Positions 1-10,300 of a stretch of DNA of 64,000 nucleotides are shown here, one piece after another. The notes below the pieces were generated by a model, which searched no databases, was not told where the DNA came from, and saw nothing but the letters and a program-made list of their open reading frames with translations. The stretch lies in the NCBI GenBank assembly GCA_905221605.1, contig CAJNDS010002320.1, forward strand, positions 389,440-453,439, in the 5' to 3' direction. The position numbers were made by a program, and so were the translations under genes. Every line of letters starts with the position of its first letter. Position 1 is the first letter of the stretch. This DNA comes from Symbiodinium natans. Lineage: Eukaryota; Sar; Dinophyceae; Suessiales; Symbiodiniaceae.

Positions 1-36
1 CAACGTAAGTTCAAGCTGAGCCGCCTTCCCTAAGCC

Positions 37-158
37 TTATAAAGACCGGCGGCCTCTTTATCTGCTACCCTTATACCATAATATGGCCCCTAGATACCCT
101 AATAAGAACCCCCTACAAAGCGGAAACCCTACTTTAAAGAGACCGCCAGGCAATATAA
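37..158. mobile_element. Fold-back element, family A
   Basis: About 120 bp with terminal inverted repeats: the left end TTATAAAGACCGGCGGCC pairs with the reverse complement of the right end near 135-158. A second copy at 303 to 420 of the 53 kb block (53303-53420) shares the ends and the internal ACCCTTATAC and AGATACCC blocks. No coding capacity. This is the structure of a MITE or introner-like element. Confidence 0.7.
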
Positions 159-228
159 CGATCCCAAGCTCGCCCATGAAAACGCAGAGATACCGAAAAC
201 TCAAGCAGCGAAGACAAGACTGACCCGA

Positions 229-308
229 AGGGTCCATGTACCTCATTACTATGTACTTGGGCCCTAAAGTCCCTATAAATAGGAGGTACTTTAAGGACAT
301 GGACCCTT
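229..308. mobile_element. Fold-back element, family B
   Basis: Begins GGGTCCATGTACCT and ends with the inverse ACATGGACCC. A longer copy at 59871-59969 has the same ends and the internal block GTCCCTATA..AGGAGGTACTTTAAGG. A diverged copy with the same termini lies at 21708-21829. Non-coding. Confidence 0.65.
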
Positions 309-659
309 ATGGTGATGAATAGGTGTTGAGTATGATGGTTCCGAGTTCTAGCGGGAGCAGAGATTTCTGCCATCACAACCGATAAGCCCTAAACCCCAAA
401 CCCCAAACGCATCGGGTTGCAGAAGCTTCCGAGGACACCGGTGGAGATGGCTGAAGACAACCTTCAGGCTTCCACATGTAGGTTGTCAGGGTTCAGGGTT
501 TGGGGTTTAGGGTTTGGGGTTTGGGTTTTTGGTTTTGGGGGTTTGAAGTTTATGTTTAACCGCGATTTGAGATTGGGTTGATTTGAAGTCTAGGACCCAG
601 AGTAGGCCCTTATACCCTTTGTTCAGGGTTTAGGTTCGCTTATCGGCCCCCTTAGACCC

Positions 660-895
660 TCTATACCCTAAACCGTAAACCCTAAAACCTAAACCCTAAA
701 CCCTAAACCCTAAACCCTAAGCCCTAAGCCCTAAGCTCTAAGCCCTAAGCCCTAAGCCCTAAGCCCTAAGCCCTAAGCCCTGAGCCCTAAGCCCTAAGCC
801 CTAAGCCCTAAGCCAAACAGGGCAAACCGTAAACCCTAAACCCTAAACCCTAAACCCGAAACCCTAAACCCTAGACCAAACAGGGCACCCTTGTT
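660..895. repeat. Telomere-type tract with CCCTAAG sub-array, flanked by a 12-bp duplication
   Basis: CCCTAAA units change to a run of about 14 CCCTAAG units (717-812) and then back. The word CCAAACAGGGCA occurs just before (from 814) and just after (from 872) the last stretch of CCCTAAA. The second copy leads into a unique island. The sub-array suggests local unit expansion, and the duplicated word is an example of the flanking duplications described in the findings. Confidence 0.8.
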
Positions 896-2075
896 CTTCC
901 TACGTCACTCCTGGGACTAGAGGTGATGGAGGGTTGCGGCGTAGGCTGGCATGCGCGCTGGCACCGCCTTCCGGGCATTGTCGTCCAGTCCCTAACCCTA
1001 AACCCGAAACCCTCAACCCTAAACCCTAAACCCCAAACCCTAATCAAACGTAAGTTACGCAGGACCTGAAGCCCGTAAACCCGAATCGAGGGTGTAGGGT
1101 TTAGGGGTTAGGGTTCAGGGTGGGAACCCCCTACGCCATGAACCGCAGCACTCTGTTTGTGCGTTTCGGGGAGCACTAGACGGCTGGACGGTCTAGAGGG
1201 TTATGGCGTTGTGAGCTTCGGTTTGGGGGGGTTGAGGATTTAAGGTTCTTAGGGTTCGGCTCAGAGGGCTTCGGGTTTAGGGTTCAGGGTTTAGGGGATT
1301 AGGGGGGGCTTAACCCTAAATACCCTACCTGCGACCCTCTTTACCTGCAGTTTTATGGGTTATACCTGCTAATTAAGGGTAATTAGTTAATACTAAACTG
1401 TAGGTAAAAAGTGAGCCCCAGGTAAACCCAACCCTATGAACCCTAAATAAACCCTATAAAAACTAATCTAATCCTTCTCTAAGCCCTAAACCCTAAACCC
1501 TAAACCCTAAACCCTAAACCCTAAACCCTAAACCCTAAACCCTAAGCCCGGACGATGAGGCGGATGCGGCCGCTGCCATCCGCCGGGCAGCGCTGTGACC
1601 CTGAGCTTGAAGGGCTGAAGGGTTTAGGGTTTAGGGTTTAGGGTTTAGGGGCTTAAGGGTGTAAGAGCTTCATTGCTGATGGGTTCTGGGTTGAAGGGTT
1701 TAAGGGTTTAAGGGTTGAAGAGTTTCGGGGTTTGTTTTTTCGCGGGCCGGGAGTTGCAATGATCAGTGGATGCCAGGGTTCGGGTTGATACATCAAGGGT
1801 GGCGCACCGGACATGGCAGCAGGATGGAGGCCCCAAAACCCTGCACCCCAAAACCCTAAGCCCTAAAGCCCTCGAATTTGCCCAGAATGCCCTGCGACCC
1901 AAATTGGAAAAGATCAGCCCGAATGGCAGCCTCAAGCCCCGAACCCTAAACTTCAAGCCCCAAGCCTAAACCTTGAGCCCTTTGAATGCGGTGGGCGTCT
2001 CACCTGACAGGTTTCACCGTGTGGTGTCCTGCTATTTCCAGCAGGGAGGGGTGATGCTATCAAACCCAAACAACC
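880..2075 (+). other. Unique islands between telomere tracts: possible exons, gene not recognised
   Basis: Islands open in at least one + frame after an AG: 880-990 (frame GTLVLPTSLLGLEV), 1553-1612 (DDEADAAAAIRRAA followed by GTGACC), 1875-1934 (LEFAQNALRPKLEKISPNG) and 1988-2045 (AVGVSPDRFHRVVSCYFQQ). I could not join them in phase or place them in a family. Because similar islands also lie inside well-supported introns further on, each may be an exon, a cassette or a captured fragment. Confidence 0.3.
1330..1422. mobile_element. Fold-back element, family C
   Basis: Left end GACCCTCTTTACCTGCAG pairs with right end CTGTAGGTAAA..GAGCCC. Other copies: 2461-2550 (GGGACCCTCTTTATCTACAG..CTGTAGGTAAAGAGGGTCCC, nearly perfect arms) and 25431-25520. 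All are about 90 bp and sit between telomere-type tracts. No ORF. Confidence 0.7.
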
Positions 2076-2178
2076 CCAACCCTTAAAGTTTAGGACATAG
2101 GGTTTAGGGTTTAGGGCTTGAAAGGTTTAGGTAGACTGGTTTAGGGTTTAGGGTTTCAAGAGCTGTTCGATTAGAGAG

Positions 2179-2336
2179 GTCCCCCCCAAAAGGGGGCTTG
2201 TTTAGAATAGACTTCCCAGCTGACCCAGAATTTTCGCCGGAGGTTCCGCCAATCGGTTTCAAAATGGGCTGCTCTCTTGAAGCACTTCATCCTCGTATCC
2301 AGCCACAAGAAACCGGAGCGTTTCCCCGACTAGGGG
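2179..2336 (+). CDS. Candidate exon resembling a ubiquitin-conjugating enzyme (E2) core
   Basis: One open frame follows an AG at about 2186. It contains KGGLFRIDFPADPEFSPEVP, then PPIGFKM and LHPRIQPQETGAF. E2 enzymes carry ubiquitin as a thioester, and their core reads roughly YEGG.F.l.i.FP..YPf.PP.v.F....HPNI...G. The order GG-F-IDFPA-FSP-PP-F-HP is similar, but the tyrosine before the PF block and the HPN asparagine are not conserved, and the active-site cysteine would lie in a later exon that I could not identify. The island ends near a fold-back at 2336-2395. It could also be a UEV-type or decayed copy. The resemblance is by eye and tentative. Confidence 0.3.
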
Positions 2337-2699
2337 TATACCCCCCACACAGTACAGTCCTTCCTAAAGGAAGCCTCAAAGGGGTACTGTACCCCTTCTT
2401 TCAGCAAGGTATCAGAAGATGGCGTGTCATCCAAGATATACACACGTATACATACATGACCCTGGGACCCTCTTTATCTACAGCGTTATGGGTTCCACCC
2501 TACTACTTAAGGGTAGTTCCTACTACATCTGTAGGTAAAGAGGGTCCCAGGAATACAAAAAAAAACTACGGAAGCGAGAAGCCCTAGGCCCTAAACACGA
2601 AGCACTCAGTCGAGGATGCTACAAACCCTAAACCCTAAACCCTAAACCCTAAACCCCAAACCCGAAACCCCTAAAAACGCCAAGATCTCAGGGTCGGTA

Positions 2700-2861
2700 C
2701 ATGGGCCCTTCATATGGCGCCCTTACATCCTTTAAAGGCTTCTGAGGTATGGGCCCCTTAATTTGTATAGGGAATATAAGGGGTCCCTTTTTACGGGCCC
2801 CTTAATTTGTATAGGGAATATAAGGGGGTCCCTTTTTAAGGGCCCCGACCAAGGGACCATG
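2700..2861. mobile_element. Fold-back element, family H, with an internal tandem duplication
   Basis: Starts ATGGGCCCTTCATATGG and ends AAGGGACCATG. The internal block GGGCCCCTTAATTTGTATAG followed by GGAATATAAGGGG is present twice in tandem (2751-2799 and 2800-2850). Other copies: 21090-21190, 40318-40445, 61370-61497, and a right-hand half at 42045-42105. Non-coding. Confidence 0.65.
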
Positions 2862-2931
2862 CAACTGCCCTGAGACAAGCGCCTGTAGCCCACGAAGGCA
2901 CATTCAGCTTTCGAGGTCTCGGAGGGTCACG

Positions 2932-3046
2932 ACTTGGAGGTTCAAGGTACATATAACACCAGCTATAACTGTAGGTACAAGCCAGTTCGACGTGGTTATA
3001 AGTAGACTTATGATTGGGGTTATAAGTACCCATGAAACTCCAAGTA
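2932..3046. mobile_element. Fold-back element, family G
   Basis: Arms ACTTGGAGGTTCA..GGTAC and its inverse GTACC..TGAAACTCCAAGT. Other copies: 29647-29770, 42112-42236, 44025-44166 (longest, arms CTACTTGAAGGTTCATGG / CCATGAACCTCCAAGTAG) and a left half at 44777-44826 that passes directly into a TTTAGGG tract. An 81-codon reverse-strand ORF here is an artefact of the repeat. Confidence 0.7.
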
Positions 3047-3278
3047 GGGCCACTAGGGGGGGGGGGTCTTAGTTGTTTCACGAGGGGGGGGGCTTAGTTG
3101 TTTCACGAGTTCTGGTTCAGGGTTGAGGGTATATTTTTTAGGGGTTTAGGGTTCCAGAAACCCTAAACCCAAAACCCCATACTCGGAACCCGAAACCCTG
3201 ACTCTCGAACCCTAAACCCTAAACCCCAGACCCTAAACCCTAAACCCTAAAGACTTTGGCGTCTGTAGGGTTTCGTAG

Positions 3279-3340
3279 GAAGGAACAGATGCCCTTTGGA
3301 CGTTCCAAGGATTTTGAGGGCTCAGACCTAGACACCTGGG
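3279..3340 (+). CDS. Candidate exon, gene not recognised
   Basis: Follows a TAG acceptor and reads KEQMPFGRSKDFEGSDLDTW, then a possible GC donor at 3341. Third positions are mixed. No family recognised and no phase-consistent neighbour was found. Confidence 0.3.
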
Positions 3341-3689
3341 GCTAGGGTTTAGGTTTAGGGTTTAGGGTTTAGGGTTTAGTGTTTAGTGTTTAGTGTTTAG
3401 TGTTTAAGTACCTTTTTGAAGATCCTGAGAACCACAATTTAGGGACACTTAAACGGGGTATTGAAGGGGTGCCCGGGGTTCAGGGCTTCCAGGTTTAGAT
3501 GTCTGGGGCCTTTGGGCTGTAAGATGTCGGCGACACCCTAAGCCCTGAACCCTAAACCCTAAGCCCTAAGCCCTAAGCCCTAAGCCCTAAGCCCTAAACC
3601 CTAAACCCTAAACCCTAAACCCTAAACCCTAAACCCTAAACCCTAAACCCTAAACCCTAAACCCTAACCCTAAACCCTAAACCCTAAAC

Positions 3690-3811
3690 CCGAATCCGTG
3701 ATTCCGGAGGCTCAAACATCTGTTGTGAAGGGTTGCACAGCCCGTCGCTTTGTTTTCCTTGCGCAGCTCCCTGCTGCTTGCTTCAATTCAGTTGCACTTA
3801 TGCTACACAGT
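3690..3811 (+). CDS. Candidate exon, gene not recognised
   Basis: A single + frame is open from the end of a CCCTAAA tract to the start of a family D element, with the core GCTARRFVFLAQLPAACFNS. No start, stop or family assignment. It could be an exon or a captured fragment. Confidence 0.3.
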
Positions 3812-3960
3812 GGGATGTTCCCCCTTATACTAAGAGGGTTTAGGGTTTAGGGTAAAGGGTAACTTGTGATGTTCCCCCTGATACAAACAGTCCTTAATAG
3901 GGATTATAACAGGGGGTAGGATAATCCCTATTCAGGACTGTTAGTATAAGCGGGAACGTT
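3811..3960. mobile_element. Fold-back element, family D, with telomere-type insert and duplicated left end
   Basis: Family D arms are GGGATGTTCCCCCTTATACT and AGTATAAG.GGGAAC. In this copy the left end occurs twice (3812-3832 and 3867-3886), separated by GGTTTAGGGTTTAGGG, so a telomere-type tract interrupts the element and about 20 bp is duplicated. Other copies: 41105-41177, 50795-50890, 50935-51025, 60315-60411, 63190-63272, and a partial copy at 34150-34205. Confidence 0.7.
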
Positions 3961-4532
3961 AGTTCCTGAAACCGAAGCCTCAAACCTAGACCCAAAATTC
4001 GAATCTTCGGCCCTTGATGGTCAACGCCTTGTCTAGGGACGTGTACCTCAACCCTGAACCCGAACCCCTGAACCCAAGACCCTCTTGATTGAACATCTAC
4101 CGCTTGTTACTCCCTGGTTCTTGGTAGGGAATGAGGCCCTTCCATGGATTCTATAGGGTACCTTATTTTTTTGGTGAGCAAGCATTTGAAACATCATCTA
4201 CTATAGGGGCCGCAAGAATTGGAATAGGGTTTTGGGGGGTTTTATAGTACATTTTTCTAGGAAGATACTATTCAGTCGACCACTATATTACTTCAAACTA
4301 TCCCAACCCCAAAATTTCAGACCCGAAGCCACAAGCCTTCAGCCACTAAACCCCCCAAACCCCCCAACGCCCCCAAAGCAGCAAACCGAAGCCCTGAACC
4401 CTAAACCCTTATCCCCAAGACCTAAACCCTTAACTCTAAGCCCTAAGCCCTAAACCCTAAACCATAAACCCTAAACCCTAAACCCTAAACCCCAAACTAG
4501 CCCCCCTCCCCCAACCCCTCCCACCCTCTCAG

Positions 4533-4640
4533 GTCCTTGCACGCCATGATCTGCGAGGCTTCCACCGCCCTTGGCTCGAACCTCTTCAGCGCCTTCGGCG
4601 CCTTTTGTTGCCTCATTTTGTGTGGTTTCTTGTGGTTGAG
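4533..4640 (+). CDS. Candidate exon with a membrane segment
   Basis: After a CTCTCAG acceptor the frame reads SLHAMICEASTALGSNLFSA and then FGAFCCLILCGFLWL, a likely transmembrane helix with high G/C at third positions. The 3' part belongs to a sequence repeated four times downstream. The gene is unknown. It lies 2.6 kb upstream of the hydroxylase exons, and I could not connect it to them. Confidence 0.4.
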
Positions 4641-4880
4641 GGGTTTAGGGGCTTAAGATTTAGGGTTGAGGGTTTACCTTTGTTGCCTCAATTTGTGTGG
4701 TTTCTTGTGGTTGAGGGGTTTAGGGGCTTAAGATTTAGGGTTGAGGGTTTACCTTTTGTTGCCTCATTTTGTGTGGTTTCTTGTGGTTGAAAGGTTTAGG
4801 GTTTAGGGTTGTGGGGTTTAGGGTTTAAAGCTTTTGTTGCCTCAATTGCTGTAGTTTCTTGTGGTTGAAAGGTTTTTGGG
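4598..4880 (+). repeat. Four direct repeats of about 75 bp covering an exon end and the adjoining TTTAGGG
   Basis: The words TTGTTGCCTCA and GTGTGGTTTCTTGTGGTTGA, followed by degenerate TTTAGGG, occur at about 4603, 4681, 4756 and 4834, with increasing divergence. The first copy is the 3' end of the candidate exon at 4533. The boundary between coding and telomere-like sequence has thus been amplified. Confidence 0.8.
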
Positions 4881-4970
4881 GTTGTAGTGTTTAGGGTTTT
4901 GGGTTTGGTTGGGTTTTTGGGGGTTCTAAGGGCGTAAGATTTTGGGTTAGGGTTTTGGTTTGCGGCTCAG

Positions 4971-5014
4971 GCCGCAGTGGGGTTGAAGCCTTCTGAGCCC
5001 AGCTTGCTGTTAAG
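4971..5014 (+). CDS. Small candidate exon
   Basis: Lies between GGCTCAG and a GTACAT donor, reading AAVGLKPSEPSLLL. The two splice ends are good, but there is no family and no confirmed neighbour. Confidence 0.3.
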
Positions 5015-5170
5015 GTACATGTCATCCCTGAACCCTAAACCCTAAACCCTAAACCCTAAACCCCTAAACCCCTAAACCCCTAAACCCTAAACCCTAAACC
5101 CTAAACCCTAAACCCAAAACCCATGTACATTCGAACTCTGGGTTGATCTTTTCACGGTTTAGGGTTTCTT

Positions 5171-5278
5171 GGTAGCCCAACAGTACCCTTTACCTTTTGC
5201 TTGGGTTCAAGGCTCCCTATAAAGTAACCAACCCAAAAAGGGTGCCCTTATCATCATATGACGACTGGTCTACTAAGG
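5171..5278. mobile_element. Fold-back element, family F
   Basis: Arms TGGTAGCCCA..GTACCCTTT and TGGTCTACTAAGG, with internal GTAACCAACCCAAAAAGGGT. Other copies: 7395-7503, 8430-8540 (nested inside family E), 39498-39592, 48818-48905, 54773-54912 and 55281-55452 (both with telomere-type sequence inside). Non-coding. Confidence 0.7.
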
Positions 5279-5344
5279 TTTATAAGGAGTTGAAGGTTTA
5301 CGGTGGCAGGGTTGAGGAGTTTTTGATATTTCGGGGAATGGGTT

Positions 5345-5700
5345 AGTTAGTTTATGGTTGTGCGTTGGCAGGCAACAGTCGCTAGTAGGGCCCCTATATA
5401 GAGAGGCCAGCGCACATACGGGCCGAAGAAAACCTGCGAACTTACAACGCTCTTCAAGCTAGAGGCATCTCGTGCGTCTCCTCCCCTCCCCCCTCCCCCC
5501 CGCCCCGGCTCCAACCAACAAAAACAAGAAACATAGAAACACTCAACCCTTGGGCAAGGAAAATTCCCAAAATTCCTAGACGGAGCGATTCCAATTTGAA
5601 GGCAACATCCTATACCCCCCGGCCCCTGAGCCGTTACCGGTGCGAGCCCCTCCAACTCCACCCTCATATCCCGCACCCCTAAAGGTCAAAGCTCCAAACC
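5345..5700. other. Unique stretch without a supported gene
   Basis: Mixed pyrimidine-rich sequence. The only long ORF (109 codons, reverse strand) has low-complexity GRGGGGRGG content and no family resemblance, so I do not call it. Confidence 0.5.
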
Positions 5701-5903
5701 CTGAAGCCCTAGGCCCTAAACCCGAAAGCCCTAAACCCTAAACCCCAACCCCTAAACCCTAAACCCTAAACCCTAAACCCTAAACCCTAAACCCTAAACC
5801 CTAAACCCTAAACCCTAAACCCTAAACCCTAAACCCTAAACCCTAAACCCTAAACCCTAAACCCTACCTCCCCCCACTCCCCTCCCAAAGCTTCCTCCGC
5901 CAG

Positions 5904-5972
5904 CAATGTGGGTCATCCTGACTCTGCTGGGTCTGTCTTCCTGCTTGTCGATGCTTGGGGAAACTTGGGAAT
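5904..5972 (+). CDS. Candidate exon, frame uncertain
   Basis: After a CGCCAG acceptor two frames are open. One is membrane-like (MWVILTLLGLSSCLSMLGE) and one is globular-like (NVGHPDSAGSVFLLVDAWGN). Neither could be linked to neighbours. Confidence 0.3.
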
Positions 5973-6071
5973 AACTTTTCTATATTCACGGGTTTAGGGT
6001 TTAGGGTTTAGGGTTTAGGGTTTAGGGTAGCTAGAATTACAATGTTTGCTAGGGTTCCAACTTCAGTTCAG

Positions 6072-6292
6072 GATGTCCGCGCTGGCGTTCGCCAAGCTCT
6101 ACTGGACCATCCTTTTGGCTCTCTTGGGCTTAAGGGGGCTGTGGGGTTGTAGGCTTCCGGGGCTTTTTGGGAGGTTTAGGGGGTTTAGGGGGTCCAGGGT
6201 TTAGGGTTTAGGGTTTGGCTTTTGGGTTTTTTGGGCCTTGCAGGTCACCAATAAGAAGTTTTTCCAGTTCGAGCCCGTACTGCTTGGGCTAG
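6072..6292 (+). CDS. Two candidate 5' exons, possibly the N-terminus of the hydroxylase gene
   Basis: An island after TTCAG at 6072 opens with an ATG at 6073 and reads MSALAFAKLYWTILLALLGL, a start followed by a membrane helix. A second island, 6244-6292, follows TTGCAG and reads VTNKKFFQFEPVLLGL before a GT donor. A GC donor after ACC ATC CTT TTG (about 6117) would join them in phase. Sterol desaturase and fatty acid hydroxylase proteins begin with such membrane segments, which makes this a reasonable start. The junction to the secure exon at 7243 is not resolved: a further island at 6733-6792 (PPETQPTSPNPQKQ) may lie between them. Confidence 0.35.
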
Positions 6293-6539
6293 GTTCTAAC
6301 TGTGCTTTGCAATGGAAAAAAGCACTGCAGAGACCTACAGTTTTGGGGTTTGGGCCGAGTAGAATCCAGAACGAATCATCTAGCCCGGGGTCTCTGCCGC
6401 CGCACATTACAATATATGCGCATCTGTATCTGCCACATGTGTTTTTTATTTTTGCTGTTTATTGTTTTCCTCTGTCTCCCTCTGCCCCGGCCGCTCTCTC
6501 ATAAGTATGATAAGTATGATAGACTACAGTCTAACCTAT

Positions 6540-6648
6540 GTATACATATATATATATATGTAAACAATATATACGCATGTATATATATGTGTGTGTGCCG
6601 CTAACAAACTAGAACTAAATACGAGTCGACAAATAAATAGACATGTGT

Positions 6649-6679
<31 letters not shown>

Positions 6680-6695
6680 AGATATAGATATTTGT
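6540..6695. repeat. TA-rich microsatellite with (GATATA)n
   Basis: Runs of TATA/CATATA followed by about six GATATA units. Similar AT microsatellites lie at 7028-7045, 9654-9755, 24182-24206, 29405-29575, 38335-38440 and 41300-41350. Overlapping ORFs rich in YIYIYI are artefacts. Confidence 0.9.
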
Positions 6696-7242
6696 TTAAG
6701 GATGGACAAAACATGCGCACGTCCTTTCACAGATGCCTCCTGAAACCCAACCGACGTCTCCCAACCCTCAAAAGCAGCGCCTCGCATCACCAGGGTTTGG
6801 GGTTAGGGATTAGGGTTTAGGTTTTAGGGGTTAGGGGTTTAGGGTTTAGGGTTTAGGGTTTAGGGTTTAGGGTTTAGGGTCTAGGGTTTAGGGTTAGGGT
6901 TTAGCGGAAACGGGTTCAAGTGTAGGGCATCGGGCTTTGCTCGGGGTGTGGTTGTATTGCTTTTGGCTCCTAAATTTAAAGGGTCCTGTTTAGAGAAGCA
7001 TATACAATATGCGTGTACATTCGAACATATATATATATATATATAATTGCATATGCAATCTTTCACACCGGCACCCAACACTGCACGTAAGTGTTTGTAA
7101 GGGAGCGTGTTGCAAGGTTGCCGATCAAGGTTAACGGGACGAATTGAACATGCCCCCAAGTCAACCTACTCCCTAAACCCCAACCCTCACACGCTAAGCC
7201 CCAAACTCTAAACCCTATACCATATATACGTCACTCAAGCAG

Positions 7243-7315
7243 GAACCCCAGCTATGAGATCTGGAAGTACAAGTGCAATCCGAAGTTTCCGAAGCCGGAG
7301 CACGTCCGCACGGAG
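7243..7315 (+). CDS. Hydroxylase exon: NPSYEIWKYK block
   Basis: Acceptor AAGCAG; starts with one base completing the previous codon; ends at ACG GAG before a GC donor (GCAGAGG). Reads through KCNPKFPKPEHVRTE and continues in phase into ILLTIKCIS of the next exon. Confidence 0.75.
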
Positions 7316-10300
7316 GCAGAGGGGTCGCGTTAGGGTGCCAGGGATTAGTGTTTAATGGTTTGGGGTTTAGGGTTTAGGGTTAGGGTGCCATAGGCTTGGT
7401 AGCCTAGTGGTACCCTTTTCCCTTTTCATTTGGGTTCCGGCTTCCCGTATAAATATCTCAAAAAAAGGCTCTCTTATTATGATATGGTTATACTGGGCTA
7501 CCAAGTACGGTGTAGGGCCTTTGGGGCTTATATAGCGGTTGAGGCTTTAGGGCCCGTTTTGCCTTAAGTAGTCCCTAAGCTCTACTTACTCGTACCCTAC
7601 ACCCCAAAGCTGTTGAACCGGAGATTTCGCCTTTTCGGTTCACTGGTCCCCAAGCGTTTTAGGGTTTAGTCATTTGGGCTTTGGCGTTTTGGGTTCTCAG
7701 GGTTTGGGGTTTTGGTGTTTGAGGGTTTGGCGTTTGGGGGTTTTAGCGTTTCAGGGTCTTGGTGTTTTAATGTTTCAGGGTTCTGGTGTTTTAGTGTTTT
7801 CGGTATGGGGTTTGGGTGTTTCAGTGCTTGGGGGTTTTAGTGTTTTAGGGCTTGGTTTTTTGGTGTTTCATGATTTAGGTTTTGAGGTTTTGGGGTTGTG
7901 TTTTTTGAGTGTTTTGGGGGTTTGGGGGTTTAGGGTTTTAGTGTTATCTGTTTGTGGCTTTGGTGTTTTCGCGATGATTTCAGCGTTTGAGGTTAGGGTT
8001 GTTTAGGGTTTGGGTGTTTCGTTGCCTTAGCGTTTTAGTGTTTTAGTGTTTTAGGTTTGGGGTTTTGGAGTGTTAGGTTTTTGGGGTGTTAGGGGTTTAC
8101 GTCTTGGGGTGTTAAGGTTGTAGGGTTTAGGCTATTAGGGCCGTTTAGGGGTTTGGGGTTTAGGCCCCAAATCCAGACCTGTCTCAGATTCTTCTGACCA
8201 TCAAGTGCATCTCCCTGTCGACGATGCTGCCCGCGCTTTCCCTCTACTTGGCCGCCGAGGCTTCTCGAGCGAAACCTAAACCCTAACCCTAAACCCTAAA
8301 CCCTAAACCCTAAACTGCTAAACCCTAAACCCTAAACCCTAAGCCCATGTTGGCTTGGGTATGTACACCAAAACACAAAGCTGCGCCCCAGAAGGGAATG
8401 ACTTCCGGTTTCGACCCAGAGTAGGCTCTTGTCTTGCTGCCCAGTGGTTCCCTTTCCCCTTTGTTGGGTTCCGATATAAAGTAACCAACCCTAAAAAGGG
8501 GTGCCCCTTTTTTTCAATATAGTCACTGGGCTACCCGGTTCTCTTCACTTGTTTAGGGTTTAGGTTCCCTTCTCAGCCCCTTTTTTTACCCAAAAGCGAC
8601 GTGCTGTTTATGGGTTGCTCCTGGGTCTAGGCTTGCGGAGATTTGGTCGTTCCCAGGGCTTATCTTCATGATTCTTGTTTAGGGTTTAGGGTGTAATTAG
8701 GGTTTTCCTCTTAACCCCTAATCCCTAACCCTCTTTGAAGCCTGCCAGACTCATCCCAAAACAGCTGAAACCTAGACCACAGCCTTCGATACCGCAGCCT
8801 CCCTTCCAGCACAAGCTATGCGGTTCAGGGTTTAGGGTTCAGGGTTCAGGGTTTAGGGTTTAGGGTTTAGGGTTCAGGGTTTAGGGTTTAGGGTTTGGGG
8901 TTTAGGGCTTAGGGTTTAGGGTTTGGGGTTTAGGGTTTAGGGTGTTTCAAGTTGAGGCATTGAGGGGTTGAGGCTCAGGGCTTCACTTCAGGTTTCGGGT
9001 TTCGACTCTGGCCCCCTAACCCCCTAAACCCTAAACCCTGAACCCTAAACCCTAAACCCTAAACCCTAAACCCTAAACCCTAAGCTTCAGGACCCTGAAC
9101 CCCTAAACCCTAAGCTTCAGGCTTCGGACGGTCTAGGGTTCCCGCTGCGCAGGGCAAGAGCCAGGCTTTTTGTGGATGGGGCGGCAGGCCCGACCGGGGG
9201 TTCAGGCGTAGGGTTTGGGGCTTTAACCCTAAACCCCAAACCACAAACCCTAAACCCTATACCCTTTGGGCTCTTCCCTTTTTCAGGGGCACCCCTTTTC
9301 ACGTTCCTAGGTTATTTTGGGTCAAGTTTAGGTTAGTGTTAAGGCTTTAGGGTCTTTTGGGTTTTGTGTAGGGCCTTCAGGGTTCATCAGATCCGTAAGG
9401 TAGGTATATGGAGTTTGTGCCTGAACCCTAAACCCTCAACCCTCAACCCTAAACCCGAAACCCTAAACCCCAAACTGGGTGTGCAGGATTCGTCTGGTTC
9501 TGATTGGTTCGAGGCTTGAGTTCAAATGTTAGTTTCGGGGCGCTGCTGTTGCGAAGAGGGTTGGTTTTTTTCTACGAGGAAGAGGCAGGTCCTCTACCTA
9601 TCACAGAGCCTTATACACATGTTGCCAAATATTGACCCCGAATGCATTAGCATTGTATATATATATATATATCTATGAATATATATATATATATATATAT
9701 TACGTATTTACATATTTATATATGTGTGTGTATATATATATATATATATATAGACACACAGACGTGAAACTTAGGGCGCTTAGAAACATGCGCCGGGCTA
9801 GATCTTGGAGTAGGACTTGGGATGTTTCCCCTTATAGGGTTTGTTGGGTGTATTAGGGTTCATAGGGATTATTCGGGTTCAGGGTTGATTGGGGTTTAGG
9901 GTTCTTAGGGTTTATAGGCTTTGCAGAAACTTCTTGAGTAGGACTCCTTGTGTTGGGACCCCGAAAGGCTTCTAAGCCTAAACTAGGGAACCAGGGTTCT
10001 CGTAAGGGTCTGTAGAGGGTTTAGGGTTTTGGGTGTAGGGTTTAGGGTTTAGGGTTTAGGGTTTAGGGTTTAACGCACAACCCGCAAGAAAAGAAACTGA
10101 GAGCAGGGCGCGCCCTGAAATATCCAGAGCCCTACTCCCAGCTGTCATGCGAAGTGCCCTGAAAACCCTCAATCTTCATCTTCACCTCTTCAGAAATTCG
10201 ACGCGCTGAGCCTGAAAGACCCTACGCCCTAAACCCTAAACCCTAAACCCTAAACCCTGAACCCTGAACCCCTAAACCCTGAACCCTGAACCCCTGAACC

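Noticed and set aside
1-900. Telomere at the left end of the window (true chromosome end)
   Set aside because: Unique and element sequence precedes the tracts, both orientations occur throughout all 64 kb, and coding islands continue; these are interstitial repeats.
6536-6790. ORFs over TA microsatellites (also near 9632, 29383, 39245 and 41162)
   Set aside because: YIYIYI or ISISIS peptides come from dinucleotide repeats; no coding evidence.
7674-8006. 110-codon + ORF rich in GLGFWCLRVW
   Set aside because: It is a translation of degenerate GGGTTT repeats inside an intron of the hydroxylase gene.
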